Assembly (NCBI RefSeq): GCF_002735645.1
Contig: NZ_PDZG01000028.1
Coordinates: 1 to 55,560 of the forward strand
Reading direction: 5' to 3'
Source of the DNA: Iodobacter sp. BJB302
Lineage (GTDB): Bacteria; Pseudomonadota; Gammaproteobacteria; Burkholderiales; Chitinibacteraceae
DNA length: 55,560 nucleotides
Below the pieces are notes generated by a model. That model did not search any database. It was not told the DNA's origin and was given only the letters and a program-made list of their open reading frames with translations. This document shows, in pieces, positions 28,979 to 37,172 of this stretch. A program made the position numbers and the translations under genes. Each line of letters begins with the position of its first letter. Within the stretch, counting starts at the first letter, position 1.

Positions 28979-30985
28979 TCAATTAATCTTCACCAGCCCG
29001 CCCTTAATCGTCAGCATGCCGCCGCCGTCCACCGTTTGCTCTGCACCGCCTTTGTTCATCAGGCTGACGCCGCCGTCGTTGGTCAGGGTGGTGCCGGCTT
29101 TGTTATCCAGCGATGTGCCTGCCTGATTGGTTAGTGCTGTGCCCGCTTTATTGGTCAGGCTGGTTCCTGCCTGATTAGTGAGGGCCGCGTCGCTTTTGGC
29201 GGTGTAAGCGCCGCTGCTTTCTATGCTGATGGTGCCGCTGACTTTAATGCTGAGATTGCCATCTACGGTGATGGTGTAATTGCCGGTGACTTTTTGCGTG
29301 AGATCGCCGCCCACTTCCCTCGCTTCGTCGCCGCCTGCTTTTAGGCTGCGTTTGCCTTTGATATCGGTGGTTTCGTCGCCCTTACTCACGGTGAGCGTAC
29401 GGTTGCCTTTGCTTATGGTGGTGCTGTCGTTGCCTTCCTCTACGGTGCGGGTTCGGTCGTTTTTTACCGTGCGGGTTTCATCGTGGCCGATGGTGTGGGT
29501 GGCGTCGTTAAGAATATTGGTTTTAAGGTCTTTTTGCGCTTGCAAAAACACTTCTTCGGCGTCTTTTTTATCTTCAAAACGCAGCTCATTAAAGCCGCCG
29601 CCGCCCTTGGATGAATTGGTTTTGATGCCCGATTGCGTCTGATTGGCGGGCAGGGCGTAGGGCAGGCTGTTGTCGCCGTTGTAAACACAGCCGGTCACCA
29701 GTGGCTTATCCGGATCGCCATCAATAAAGGTCACCACCACTTCCTGGCCGATGCGCGGAATAAACTGCGCGCCAAAGGCTTTGCCGCTCCACGCCTGCAT
29801 CACCCGCACCCAGCAGGAGCTGGTTTCGTCTTTTTTGCCGTCCTGATCCCATGGGAATTGAATCTTGATGCGGCCATATTCATCGGTCCAGATTTCTTCC
29901 CCTGATTTGCCCACCACCAGCGCAGTTTGTGTATGCATGCGTGGCTTTGGGGTGAGCCTTGGCGGATGGTAGGGCGTGGCTTTGGGGATGGCGCTGAAGC
30001 GGTTGCGGTAATGTTGGTGGCTGGCGTCGTGCGTAACGGCGGTGACCACCCATTCAATATTGGCGGCGGCATTATCATGGCCGCTCAGGGTAAAAGTGTG
30101 GCCGGGGATCAGCCAGCGGCAATCGCTCTCGCCAATAAAGCGCGTCTCCTGGCTGCGTAAACCCGCCACGCGGATTTTACCCAGTGCATCGCCCCTTGCC
30201 TTGGCGGTATAGCCGCCTGGATGCTCGTACACCGAGCGCGTGCCATCCACCGCCTTGGTTTGCGAGTAGAGCGAAGTGCTGGCGGTGGTAAATTCGTAAT
30301 CGCTGGTGTTGTAAGCGGTGGAAACCGCCTGCTGGCAGAGCTCGCCACTGCGAATGCCGTGCAGCTCACGGCTGCCCATATCCTGCCCCAGCCAGGCAAT
30401 GGTGCTGGCATTGGGGCAGGCGGGGAAGGCATCGTTGCTGTCGGCCAGCACCAGCGTGTGCTTGCCGTCTGCATGGGTGAAAAACCAGAAAATCCCTTCG
30501 TCTTCCATCAGGCGGGAAACAAAAGCAAAATCGCTCTCGCCGTATTGCACGCAGTATTCGCGCGGATCATAAGTGGCATCGAGTTTCAGCGAATAATCGC
30601 TAAAGCCATGCACAGCAAACACTGCTTTTACTATATCCGGCACGCTTTTGGCCTGAAACACACGGTTATTACTCGCCAGCGTTAGCCACCACAGCCAGGG
30701 GCGCAGCGTCAGGCTGTATTTATCTACTGTCGCATCGCCCGGTAGCTGGCGAATCTCCGCACACAATAAATCCAGCGGCCGTGTCTTCGTATCGTGTCTT
30801 AGGGTGATGGTGAGGTGAGTGGCAATCGCCGCATCCATGGTGAGCGTGGTGCCGCTGTAGCCACTTAAAGTTATTGCCCCTAGCTGATTCAAACCCTCAT
30901 CCCCCAACAAGCCATCGGGGTAAAGATCCGCCAGGGCCGAGGCGGAAAGGGAGATTGAGGTGGCTGTGTCGGTGGGGCGGGTCAT
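28979..30985 (-). CDS. vgrG: VgrG/TssI spike protein with repetitive needle extension
   Basis: The protein has 668 residues. The gp27-like part covers about 1-350 (PREYCVQYGESDFAFVSRLM, DEGIFWFFTH). The gp5 OB-fold follows (EIWTDEYGRIKIQFPWDQDG, then SCWVRVMQAWSGKAFGAQFI and PRIGQEVVVTFIDGDPDKPL). The C-terminal beta-helix (about 450-668) has gp5-type repeats, then six tandem octapeptides of the type LTNQAGTS/LTNKAGTA (about 600-650), ending MLTIKGGLVKIN. There is no fused toxin domain. It is the last gene of the left T6SS arm. Confidence 0.93.
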   Translation of the reverse strand: MTRPTDTATSISLSASALADLYPDGLLGDEGLNQLGAITLSGYSGTTLTMDAAIATHLTITLRHDTKTRPLDLLCAEIRQLPGDATVDKYSLTLRPWLWWLTLASNNRVFQAKSVPDIVKAVFAVHGFSDYSLKLDATYDPREYCVQYGESDFAFVSRLMEDEGIFWFFTHADGKHTLVLADSNDAFPACPNASTIAWLGQDMGSRELHGIRSGELCQQAVSTAYNTSDYEFTTASTSLYSQTKAVDGTRSVYEHPGGYTAKARGDALGKIRVAGLRSQETRFIGESDCRWLIPGHTFTLSGHDNAAANIEWVVTAVTHDASHQHYRNRFSAIPKATPYHPPRLTPKPRMHTQTALVVGKSGEEIWTDEYGRIKIQFPWDQDGKKDETSSCWVRVMQAWSGKAFGAQFIPRIGQEVVVTFIDGDPDKPLVTGCVYNGDNSLPYALPANQTQSGIKTNSSKGGGGFNELRFEDKKDAEEVFLQAQKDLKTNILNDATHTIGHDETRTVKNDRTRTVEEGNDSTTISKGNRTLTVSKGDETTDIKGKRSLKAGGDEAREVGGDLTQKVTGNYTITVDGNLSIKVSGTISIESSGAYTAKSDAALTNQAGTSLTNKAGTALTNQAGTSLDNKAGTTLTNDGGVSLMNKGGAEQTVDGGGMLTIKGGLVKIN

Positions 30986-31057
30986 GGGTAAAGCCTCATC
31001 AAGGGAGGTGTGATTTTTTTTGTGTTTTTTAACCGTTTTTTATTTGTTGTATATTTT

Positions 31058-31588
31058 TTATCGAAATATATCACTGCCATCTTTTATGATAAGAGGCCCA
31101 AATATATCGCTGTCGTCATCTACCCCTGTTCGTTTTGTTGTTTTTATTTTTTTATTGTGTGTGGTTGCGGCGCAGGAGTAATTTAATAGAGCTTCTCCAA
31201 TAGAGTCAGGAACTATATCTGATAGTTCTGGATTTTTAAATAAATAGGAATTTACTACCTCTCCTCCATTTTTACCCATATATGCGATTGACTGTGTAAT
31301 AACAGATTTTCTTAAAGAGCAATCCCAGATATATAGTTCTTTAGTAGATTGGTAGGTCTTTAATGTATTTGCGTTCTCATTGAAAATTTTTGTTGAATAG
31401 TATTCATTATGAGGGGAAGAAAACTGACCGTAAACCCACCCTTTTACTGAGTGACCATTTTTTCTTAGTGAGCTTTTGTCAACCGAAAATGTACTTTTAT
31501 CTTCTGATTGAGTTACTTCAATCCAATTTGATGAATAGGATTGAGTTGATAAAATGGTGAGGTAAAAAACGATAATTATCTTGTTCAT
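31058..31588 (-). CDS. secreted protein resembling surface-adhesin protein E
   Basis: The protein has 176 residues with a Sec signal peptide (about 1-19, ending SYSS). The mature part has the features of the Adhesin_E family (PF16747): NWIEVTQSEDKSTFSVDKSS, GHSVKGWVYG, YIWDCSLRK with a Cys, and late DIVPDSIGEALLNYSCAA with the partner Cys. The gene is markedly more AT-rich than its neighbours, suggesting transfer. It lies between vgrG and a decayed transposase on the same strand. In this family the true role is often unknown; here it could be periplasmic immunity or an adhesin. Confidence 0.65.
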   Translation of the reverse strand: MNKIIIVFYLTILSTQSYSSNWIEVTQSEDKSTFSVDKSSLRKNGHSVKGWVYGQFSSPHNEYYSTKIFNENANTLKTYQSTKELYIWDCSLRKSVITQSIAYMGKNGGEVVNSYLFKNPELSDIVPDSIGEALLNYSCAATTHNKKIKTTKRTGVDDDSDIFGPLIIKDGSDIFR

Positions 31589-31878
31589 TTTCTTACCATT
31601 TTTGTGGTGGGAGCGATAAATTATTGGGTATAGAATCCATTAAAAAATTTCATGCCTTTCGACAGAGTGGGGCGAGTCGTTTCAATCAATAGATGATAAT
31701 GATTGTCCATCAGGCAATAGGCATGGCAATACCAATCATGCCGTGCAACGGTGTCGGCAAGCAGCGCAAGAAACTCAATCCTATCTTCATCCGTTAAATA
31801 AATAGCGGCACGCGCATTACCACGCGCTGTAACGTGATACAGCGCCCCAGCAAACTCCACCCGCAAAGGCCGCGACAT
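31589..31878 (-). pseudogene. RAYT (REP-associated tyrosine transposase) remnant
   Basis: The readable 85 residues are the N-terminal half of a Y1 (IS200-like) RAYT: MSRPLRVEFAGALYHVTARG, then the HUH-type motif CLMDNHYHLLIET, ending FNGFYTQ then TAA. Directly after the stop another frame continues as RSHHKNGK, matching the next family block (normally YTQxxNRSHHRxGHxFQGR). A small deletion therefore broke the frame. The gene stops abruptly at the adhesin-E start, so the rest of the transposase, including the catalytic Tyr region, is lost. Confidence 0.8.
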
Positions 31879-31930
31879 ACCGTTCTCCTTGCCTATCTAA
31901 CTTAATAATAAGAATAGATGCGGGAGGGGG

Positions 31931-31957
31931 AATGTCAAATGTGAGACCTGACCCCAG
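31931..31957 (+). repeat. RAYT-linked terminal motif, copy 1
   Basis: AATGTCAAATGTGAGACCTG followed by ACCCCAG, 53 bp upstream of the RAYT start. The same motif recurs at 32273-32297 in the same direction and at 33031-33055 inverted. Confidence 0.65.
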
Positions 31958-32064
31958 AGCCCCTGGGTGAAGGCCGATTCCCGAGTGTTGATCTGTATGG
32001 ACGCTATGGGCTATATAAAATACCGACAAAAGCGGGCTGGAAAACAGCGCATGCCTCGGCGTGA
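31957..32064 (+). pseudogene. group II intron reverse transcriptase, C-terminal 35 residues
   Basis: The frame encodes EPLGEGRFPSVDLYGRYG, then LYKIPTKAGWKTAHASA and stops with TGA. This resembles the C-terminus of bacterial group II intron-encoded proteins and sits, as expected, just before intron domain V. The remainder of the protein is missing; the left border abuts a RAYT-type motif. Confidence 0.55.
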
Positions 32065-32074
32065 AAAGCATCGG

Positions 32075-32158
32075 AAAGCCGTGTGCGAGAAAATCGCATG
32101 CACGGTTTGATGAGGGAGGGTAGGTGAAAACCTGCTCTCTACTCTACCCAGAGCCCCC
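32075..32158 (+). ncRNA. group II intron 3' relic: domains V and VI
   Basis: A 34-nt stretch (32075-32108) folds as a domain V: AGC catalytic triad at 32077-32079 opposite GUU (32106-32108), lower stem CCGTG/CACGG, 2-nt bulge TG at 32099-32100, and upper stem TGCGA/TCGCA capped by GAAAA. A domain VI-like hairpin (GGTAGGT-GAAA-ACCTGCT region) and the usual 3' end CTCTACTCTAC follow. Only the 3' end of the intron remains, so it cannot splice by itself. Confidence 0.7.
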
Positions 32159-32221
32159 TTTGACCCCAGAGCCCCCCTGAGCGCGGAGCTAGGCTATCTT
32201 TTTCCCCTGTGATAGATAACC

Positions 32222-32259
32222 GGGGCCAGAGCAAGATGATTTTGCATTACTCTGACCCC
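32222..32259. repeat. REP-like hairpin
   Basis: GGGGCCAGAG and CTCTGACCCC (one mismatch) enclose an inner GCAA/TTGC stem. The GGGGTCAG core is the same as in the RAYT-linked motifs around it. Confidence 0.55.
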
Positions 32260-32272
32260 GATTATGATCAAG

Positions 32273-33055
32273 AATGTCAAATGTAAGGTCTGACCCCGAC
32301 TTTCCAGAGCTCCTTTGGGTTCAAAGACTTAGGGCGCTTCATACGCGTTGCTTGCAATAAACGGGATTTGGAGTCGGAAAATATCAAAATTCGGACGAAG
32401 AACTGAGAAGTTGTCATGTAATTGGGGATTATTATGAATTGGAGCTGCATTAGGCCCGAGCAGCTGCAGATCGCCAGTCTCAAGCGAGATGGCAAACGCT
32501 CCAGAGGTGTGTGTTGGGTCAGATTCAGTTGTGATGATCGGAAAGCCGAAGTTGGAGCTCATTCTTTGGAGTGCTACTTTTAATAGGTGGGATAGACAAT
32601 GGGAGCTATCGTCGGGTGCGCTGCCGAGTACAATGTATGCTTTGGTCACCGGGCTACTCGCATAAGAGAGAAAGTGCAAGATTATTGCGGGAGTCACGCT
32701 AAGTGCAAAGTGCTGTGGGGTGTTTGCCCCATCCGAATCAAAATGAGCGACAGCGGCACATTGTGATTCGGACTGATAAAGAGCTAGACCAATGCAGGGT
32801 GCCATTCCCCAAGTGCCGATATCTGTTTTCCCATGCCCTGCTCTGGCAAAACCACAATATTTTTGCGGCACGGTGAGGCATGTATTCTCCGCAAGAGTAT
32901 TCGTATTCTTTGGTCCATTTTGTTTACTATTTTTTAGGAAGTCTTTAAAGCCGCTCGTCTTTTTCATATGCTTTGCCTTTTAAATAAAATGGTCTTGTTT
33001 GTTAATTAAACAAATAAAAGCAAATAAAATGGGTCAGGTATTGCATTTGACATTT
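32273..33055. mobile_element. cassette bounded by inverted RAYT-linked motifs
   Basis: The left border AATGTCAAATGTAAGGTCTG (to 32297, ending ACCCC) and the right border 33031-33055 (GGGTCAG, 6 variable bases, CATTTGACATT) are inverted copies with about 18 of 24 positions identical. Together they enclose only the deamidase-like gene. This looks like a passively mobilised cassette using ends related to those next to the decayed RAYT. Confidence 0.5.
32329..32967 (-). CDS. CheD-like putative glutamine deamidase, candidate T6SS effector
   Basis: The protein has 212 residues without signal peptide or membrane segment. Residues 50-80 align with the active site of CheD-type glutamine deamidases: GTWGMAPCIGLALY then AAVAHFDSD. 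Thr52, Cys58 and His75 have the spacing (6 and 17) of the CheD catalytic Thr, Cys and His as I recall it (TLGLGSC ... AMAH). The N-terminal 30 residues are Lys/Asn-rich and differ from CheD. No chemotaxis genes are near; the gene sits between clpV and vgrG, bracketed by inverted mobile-type motifs. A toxin acting on host or rival proteins is therefore plausible, as for other CNF/BLF1/CheD-fold toxins. No dedicated immunity gene is evident. Function is inferred. Confidence 0.55.
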   Translation of the reverse strand: MKKTSGFKDFLKNSKQNGPKNTNTLAENTCLTVPQKYCGFARAGHGKTDIGTWGMAPCIGLALYQSESQCAAVAHFDSDGANTPQHFALSVTPAIILHFLSYASSPVTKAYIVLGSAPDDSSHCLSHLLKVALQRMSSNFGFPIITTESDPTHTSGAFAISLETGDLQLLGPNAAPIHNNPQLHDNFSVLRPNFDIFRLQIPFIASNAYEAP

Positions 33056-33093
33056 ACCCCCCCCTTGCTATAAAAAGATTTAAATCTCTACTC

Positions 33094-35655
33094 TCACTCC
33101 AAAACCCATTCCGCCAATTTCCCCACCACTTCCCCCATCAACACATTATCCACATCCCGCGCGCCCGCTCCCCGGCACCTGGCTAATACCGCCGCCACAA
33201 TCCCACTTTCAAATTCAAAGGTTTTACCCGTCGCATCCGTATAGCGTTTTTTTAATTTGGCTAATTTGGCTTTTACTATTTCGCTGAGAATCGCGTCATC
33301 TAATGCGCGGTAGGGCACGACGGTCATTCTGGCTAAAAAAGCGGGGCGGAAGGATTGCAGCAGGGTGTGGCGCAGATCGTCGGCGAATTGGGTGGTGGCG
33401 AAAGTTTGTGGGGGGGTGTCGATAATCAGCTCGGCACCTACATTGCTGGTGGCGAGGATGACGGTGTTTTTAAAATCGACCACTAAGCCGCTGCCGTCTT
33501 CCATCATGCCTTTATCAAATACGTTGTAAAACGCTTCCAGCACGTCGGGATGGGCTTTTTCTATTTCGTCCAGCAAGACCACGCAGTAAGGTTTGCGCCG
33601 CACCGCTTCGGTGAGCACGCCGCCGCTGCCGTAGCCCACATAGCCGGGCGGTGCGCCTTTGAGCTGGCTGACGGTGTGCGCTTCTTGGTATTCAGACAAA
33701 TTAATGGTCACCAGATTGCGCTCGCCGCCGTAGAGCGCGTCGGCCAGTGCATAGGCGGTTTCGGTTTTGCCCACACCGGTGGGGCCGGGCAGCAGAAATA
33801 CACCGACCGGTTTGTTGGGTTCGGTAAGGCCCGCACGATAAGCCTGAATGCGGCTGGCGATGGTATCCAGCGCGCTTTGCTGGCCGACAATCCTTTGCCC
33901 CATACGCTTGGCAAGGGTGCGGATGGCGTAAGCTTCGTCGGCCAGCATTTTGCCAACCGGAATCCCTGTCCAGCCCGCAATCACGGCGGCGACGGTGCGC
34001 GAATCCACATGGGCGGGCACCATGGTGTCGTCCTGGCGTATGGTGTCCAGCCCGCTTTCAAGGCGCTTGATGGTGGCGGGCAGGTCGGTAAATAACTCTT
34101 CTTCATCACTGCTGCGCGGCTGTTGCTTGGCGAGTTTGATTAGGGCGGCGTGGGCGCTGAGCAGCTCTGCCACGGCGGCTTTTTCTTCCTGCCAGCGGTT
34201 TTCCAATTCCTGAATCTGCGCTTTAAGCTGGCCATGCTCTGCTTGTAAATCGGCGATGCGCGCTTGATGCGGCGCGCCGGTGAGTTGCTCGCGCTCCAGC
34301 CGGTTGAGTTCGTCGCTAATGGCGTTTTGCCGGTGGCGGGCGCTTTCCAGCTGCGGTGGCACATCGTGCTGGGCCAGCGCCACACGGGCGCAGGCGGTGT
34401 CGAGCACGCTGATGGCTTTGTCGGGCAACTGGCGGCCGGTGATATAGCGGTGCGATAGTTTAACGGCATCGCAAATGGCGGCGTCCAGCACATACACGCC
34501 GTGGTGCTGCTCCAGCTCGGCCGCCACGCCGCGCAGCATTTCGATGGCGGTGGCCTCGTCCGGCTCTTCAACTTGCACCAGTTGAAAGCGCCTTGCCAGC
34601 GCAGGGTCTTTTTCAAAGTATTTTTTGTATTCCAGCCATGTGGTGGCGGCGATGGTGCGCAGCTCGCCACGGGCCAGCGCGGGTTTCAGCAGATTGGCTG
34701 CGTCATTTTGCCCTTCGGCGGCGCCCGCGCCCACCAGCGTATGGGCTTCATCAATAAATAAAATAATCGGGATTTCCGAGTTTTTAACTGCTTCGATCAC
34801 GCTTTTTAAGCGCTGCTCAAACTCGCCTTTCAGGCTGGCCCCGGCTTGCAGCAGGCCTAAATCTAATACACGCAGCGCCACGTTTTTAAGTGCGGGCGGC
34901 ACTTCCCCTGCGGCAATTCTGAGCGCCAGGCCTTCTACCACGGCGGTTTTGCCCACGCCTGGTGCGCCCACCAAAATGGGGTTGTTTTGCCTGCGCCGCA
35001 GCAGGATATCAATCGCCTGACGGATTTCACCATCGCGCCCCACAATCGGGTCGATCTTGCCCGCGCGGGCATCGGCGCAAAGATCCTGCGTGTACTGGCT
35101 GAGCACGCTGTTTTCTGGCGCGTTGTGGGTGTTGTTTGCAGCGGCGGGCTGCTGCCCGGCTTCTTTGACGGGGGCAGGTGGCGCTTCGCAGGAGGTGGCG
35201 CTCCAGTTGCTCAGCTCGCTCTTCAGGGTATCGCGGTTAATGCTGAGTAAGGATGAAACGCCATTAAGCAGCAGGCTGCGCAGCTCTTCGTTCTCTAAAA
35301 TACCCAGCAGCAGCATGCCGGAGCGCACCCGCTGGTTGTGGCTGACAGTGGCATAGACCACGGCGCTTTCTAATAGCTTAACGGTGTGCGTGGCGAAGGC
35401 CGGGGTGCGGGTATTGCCGCGTTTAAAGCGCTCTAAGGCGGTATTGATTTCGGTGCTGAGTGCATCGCGGCTGATGCCGCAACGCGGCAGGATGGCGGCC
35501 AGATCGCCCGCTTCGATGTCGATCAGCTCCAGCAGCAGGTGTTCTATCTCGATATAAAAATGCGTTTGCACAAGGCAACGCTGGGCGGCGCGCTCCAATG
35601 CTTCGCGGCAGGGCGTGTTCAGCAGGGCAATCAGGGCGCTCAGATCCAGGCTCAT
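33094..35655 (-). CDS. tssH: TssH/ClpV AAA+ ATPase
   Basis: The protein has 853 residues. A Clp N-domain (about 1-150) is followed by a first AAA+ module (Walker A VGAPGVGKTAVVEG, Walker B IILFIDEAHTLVGAG), a middle coiled-coil domain with HQARIADLQAEHGQLKAQIQ (about 410-520), and a second AAA+ module (Walker A PGPTGVGKTETAYALADAL, Walker B CVVLLDEIEKAHPDV). It disassembles the contracted TssB/TssC sheath for reuse. Its ATG overlaps the tssG stop (ATGA). It is the last conserved core gene of the left arm before the accessory island. Confidence 0.95.
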   Translation of the reverse strand: MSLDLSALIALLNTPCREALERAAQRCLVQTHFYIEIEHLLLELIDIEAGDLAAILPRCGISRDALSTEINTALERFKRGNTRTPAFATHTVKLLESAVVYATVSHNQRVRSGMLLLGILENEELRSLLLNGVSSLLSINRDTLKSELSNWSATSCEAPPAPVKEAGQQPAAANNTHNAPENSVLSQYTQDLCADARAGKIDPIVGRDGEIRQAIDILLRRRQNNPILVGAPGVGKTAVVEGLALRIAAGEVPPALKNVALRVLDLGLLQAGASLKGEFEQRLKSVIEAVKNSEIPIILFIDEAHTLVGAGAAEGQNDAANLLKPALARGELRTIAATTWLEYKKYFEKDPALARRFQLVQVEEPDEATAIEMLRGVAAELEQHHGVYVLDAAICDAVKLSHRYITGRQLPDKAISVLDTACARVALAQHDVPPQLESARHRQNAISDELNRLEREQLTGAPHQARIADLQAEHGQLKAQIQELENRWQEEKAAVAELLSAHAALIKLAKQQPRSSDEEELFTDLPATIKRLESGLDTIRQDDTMVPAHVDSRTVAAVIAGWTGIPVGKMLADEAYAIRTLAKRMGQRIVGQQSALDTIASRIQAYRAGLTEPNKPVGVFLLPGPTGVGKTETAYALADALYGGERNLVTINLSEYQEAHTVSQLKGAPPGYVGYGSGGVLTEAVRRKPYCVVLLDEIEKAHPDVLEAFYNVFDKGMMEDGSGLVVDFKNTVILATSNVGAELIIDTPPQTFATTQFADDLRHTLLQSFRPAFLARMTVVPYRALDDAILSEIVKAKLAKLKKRYTDATGKTFEFESGIVAAVLARCRGAGARDVDNVLMGEVVGKLAEWVLE

Positions 35656-36749
35656 AGTGTGGCTGCCGTTTTAGGGGCAATTTGGCATTGCCGGGGGATA
35701 TTGTTTGCGCCGCCCAGCCACGAGGTCTGGCCGAGTAAAAAGGGCGTGGCGGTTTTGGATAAGGGGGTGGAATGAGGGCCGTCGCTGGCTGTTTTGGCAT
35801 CGGGGGATAGCTTTAATACCAGCCTGCAACGCATCTCTGGCCCAAAATAAAACGCTGCCAGTGCCATTAGCTTGCCATAGAGCGTGCCGGTGGGCAGATA
35901 GGCCAGATATTTGTCTAAAGACAGCGGGCCAAGGGTGAGCGTAATGCCTGCATGCTCGTCCCAAATCCGCTTACCGGCCACGGCGTTTTGCCCCAGCGTA
36001 TTGTTTTTTTGCCCCAGCAGGCTGAGGTGCGATGCGGGCAGATCGCTCCATGCCCCATCAAATTGCCTGATCGTCAGCGTATCGCCCCAGTAGCTGGCGA
36101 CCAGCGCTTTAAAGCCTTCTACCGAGCGGCGGCGATTAGCAAGAATGGGCGCGCGGGCCAGTAAGGCCTGATCGCTGATATCCTGTCGATCGTGTAAGGG
36201 CTTGGGCAGGATGCCGGCCAGTGCGCGCAGCAGCGGCTGCACGGCGCTGCGATCCGGCGCGGTAAAAGGTGCTGCGATATGATGCTTGCCCTGCACCCGA
36301 TACAGCTGGCCGAGGATGCGCTGATGAAATAAATCTAAAAACGCCGCCGGTGCATGATCTTTTTGTAAGCGCCGCCCTTGCAGCCATTCCTGATACACAT
36401 AAGGCAGCGGGCCATCGGGGCCGCCCAGGCCAAAGTGGCAGGCTTGCAATTCCAGCTGGCTGGCGTGCGAGCGCCGCTTTACCGGCTTGCTTCTGAGGCT
36501 GAGTTTGAAAGTTTTAGTGCTGGCCCTGAAGTAAAGGCGAGGGCTTGTTTTGCTGAGCGACGCCAGTGCGCTGGGGTAAAACAGCGGGTAGAGCGGCCCG
36601 CTTAAACGCACCGTTTCCTGACGGGGGTCCAGCCCCGTGCCCAGCGGCGTTTTGCGCGGATAGCATTTCTCCAGCAGCGCCAGAGCCTGAGCAAACTCAA
36701 AGCGATAGGGCGCGGCGAAAAGCTCGTTTATGAGGGTGTTAGCGGGCAT
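35652..36749 (-). CDS. tssG: TssG baseplate protein
   Basis: The 365-residue protein starts MPANTLINELFAAPYRFEFA and contains the family blocks RLSGPLYPLFYPSALASL and ELQACHFGLGGPDGPLPYVY, then FLDLFHQRILGQLYRV. It forms the wedge of the T6SS baseplate with TssF, TssE and TssK. Length is normal. It shares a 4-base overlap with clpV and is separated from tssF by repeat copy B, an unusual gap for these normally adjacent genes. Confidence 0.92.
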   Translation of the reverse strand: MPANTLINELFAAPYRFEFAQALALLEKCYPRKTPLGTGLDPRQETVRLSGPLYPLFYPSALASLSKTSPRLYFRASTKTFKLSLRSKPVKRRSHASQLELQACHFGLGGPDGPLPYVYQEWLQGRRLQKDHAPAAFLDLFHQRILGQLYRVQGKHHIAAPFTAPDRSAVQPLLRALAGILPKPLHDRQDISDQALLARAPILANRRRSVEGFKALVASYWGDTLTIRQFDGAWSDLPASHLSLLGQKNNTLGQNAVAGKRIWDEHAGITLTLGPLSLDKYLAYLPTGTLYGKLMALAAFYFGPEMRCRLVLKLSPDAKTASDGPHSTPLSKTATPFLLGQTSWLGGANNIPRQCQIAPKTAATL

Positions 36750-36787
36750 GTTGGTTTCTACTTTGCATGCTACATAACTCAGTTGTT

Positions 36788-37014
36788 AGTGCCTTCGGCA
36801 CGTTGATTTAGGTGCGGCATCCCCGCGGGGACTCACTTTCTTGAACGGCCAAGAAAGTAAGCAAAGAAGGCCGCCCCGACCAGCACGAAATCCCCTCGCT
36901 GTGGGCAATCGAGGCGGCGTCAATTCAACTCGCTTCGCTCAAACACGAATTGACGACTACCCCGCCCCGCTTGTTCCTCGCTTCGGCGTGCTTCAAGGGG
37001 GAGGGTAAAAGCCC
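36788..37014. repeat. dispersed intergenic repeat, copy B (inverted relative to A)
   Basis: A 227-bp copy running GTGCCTTCGGCAC to GCTTCAAGGGG. It holds the internal hairpins CTTTCTTG...CAAGAAAG and GTCCCCGCGGGGA-type sequences shared with copy C. It lies between tssF and tssG. Confidence 0.88.
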
Positions 37015-37098
37015 TGTGCTGAGAGCGTGGTTTTTGCGTTTTTTCTTTGATTGCGTTGTGTACATTCAAACTCAAACAAGGTTTGCTTCAAACTCCTT

Positions 37099-37157
37099 GT
37101 TTTTCTCCGTGAAACTCCGTGTTCTCTGGGGCCGAAGTGGTTCAAGATTTGGTTTTT
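37099..37157 (-). repeat. second dispersed repeat, copy 1
   Basis: Contains TTTTTCTCCGTGAAACTCCG followed by TGTTCTCTGGGGCC and GGTTCAAG. It is the inverted counterpart of 43944-44001. It sits between repeat copy B and the 3' end of tssF. Confidence 0.7.
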
Positions 37158-37172
37158 CATCTTTCTATAAAC

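Noticed and set aside
29000-29180. Regular repeats that could suggest a CRISPR array
   Set aside because: The period is 24 bp within the vgrG reading frame and encodes octapeptides; there are no spacers. No CRISPR array or cas gene was seen anywhere.
32041-32110. Small tRNA-like or riboswitch structure
   Set aside because: The fold is better explained as group II intron domain V, with AGC triad and 34-nt length.
33550-34095. 181-codon plus-strand open frame opposite clpV
   Set aside because: Antisense shadow of a conserved ClpV coding region with high G+C third positions.
34140-34670. 176-codon frame overlapping clpV on the same strand
   Set aside because: Pro/Trp/Arg-rich off-frame translation of clpV.
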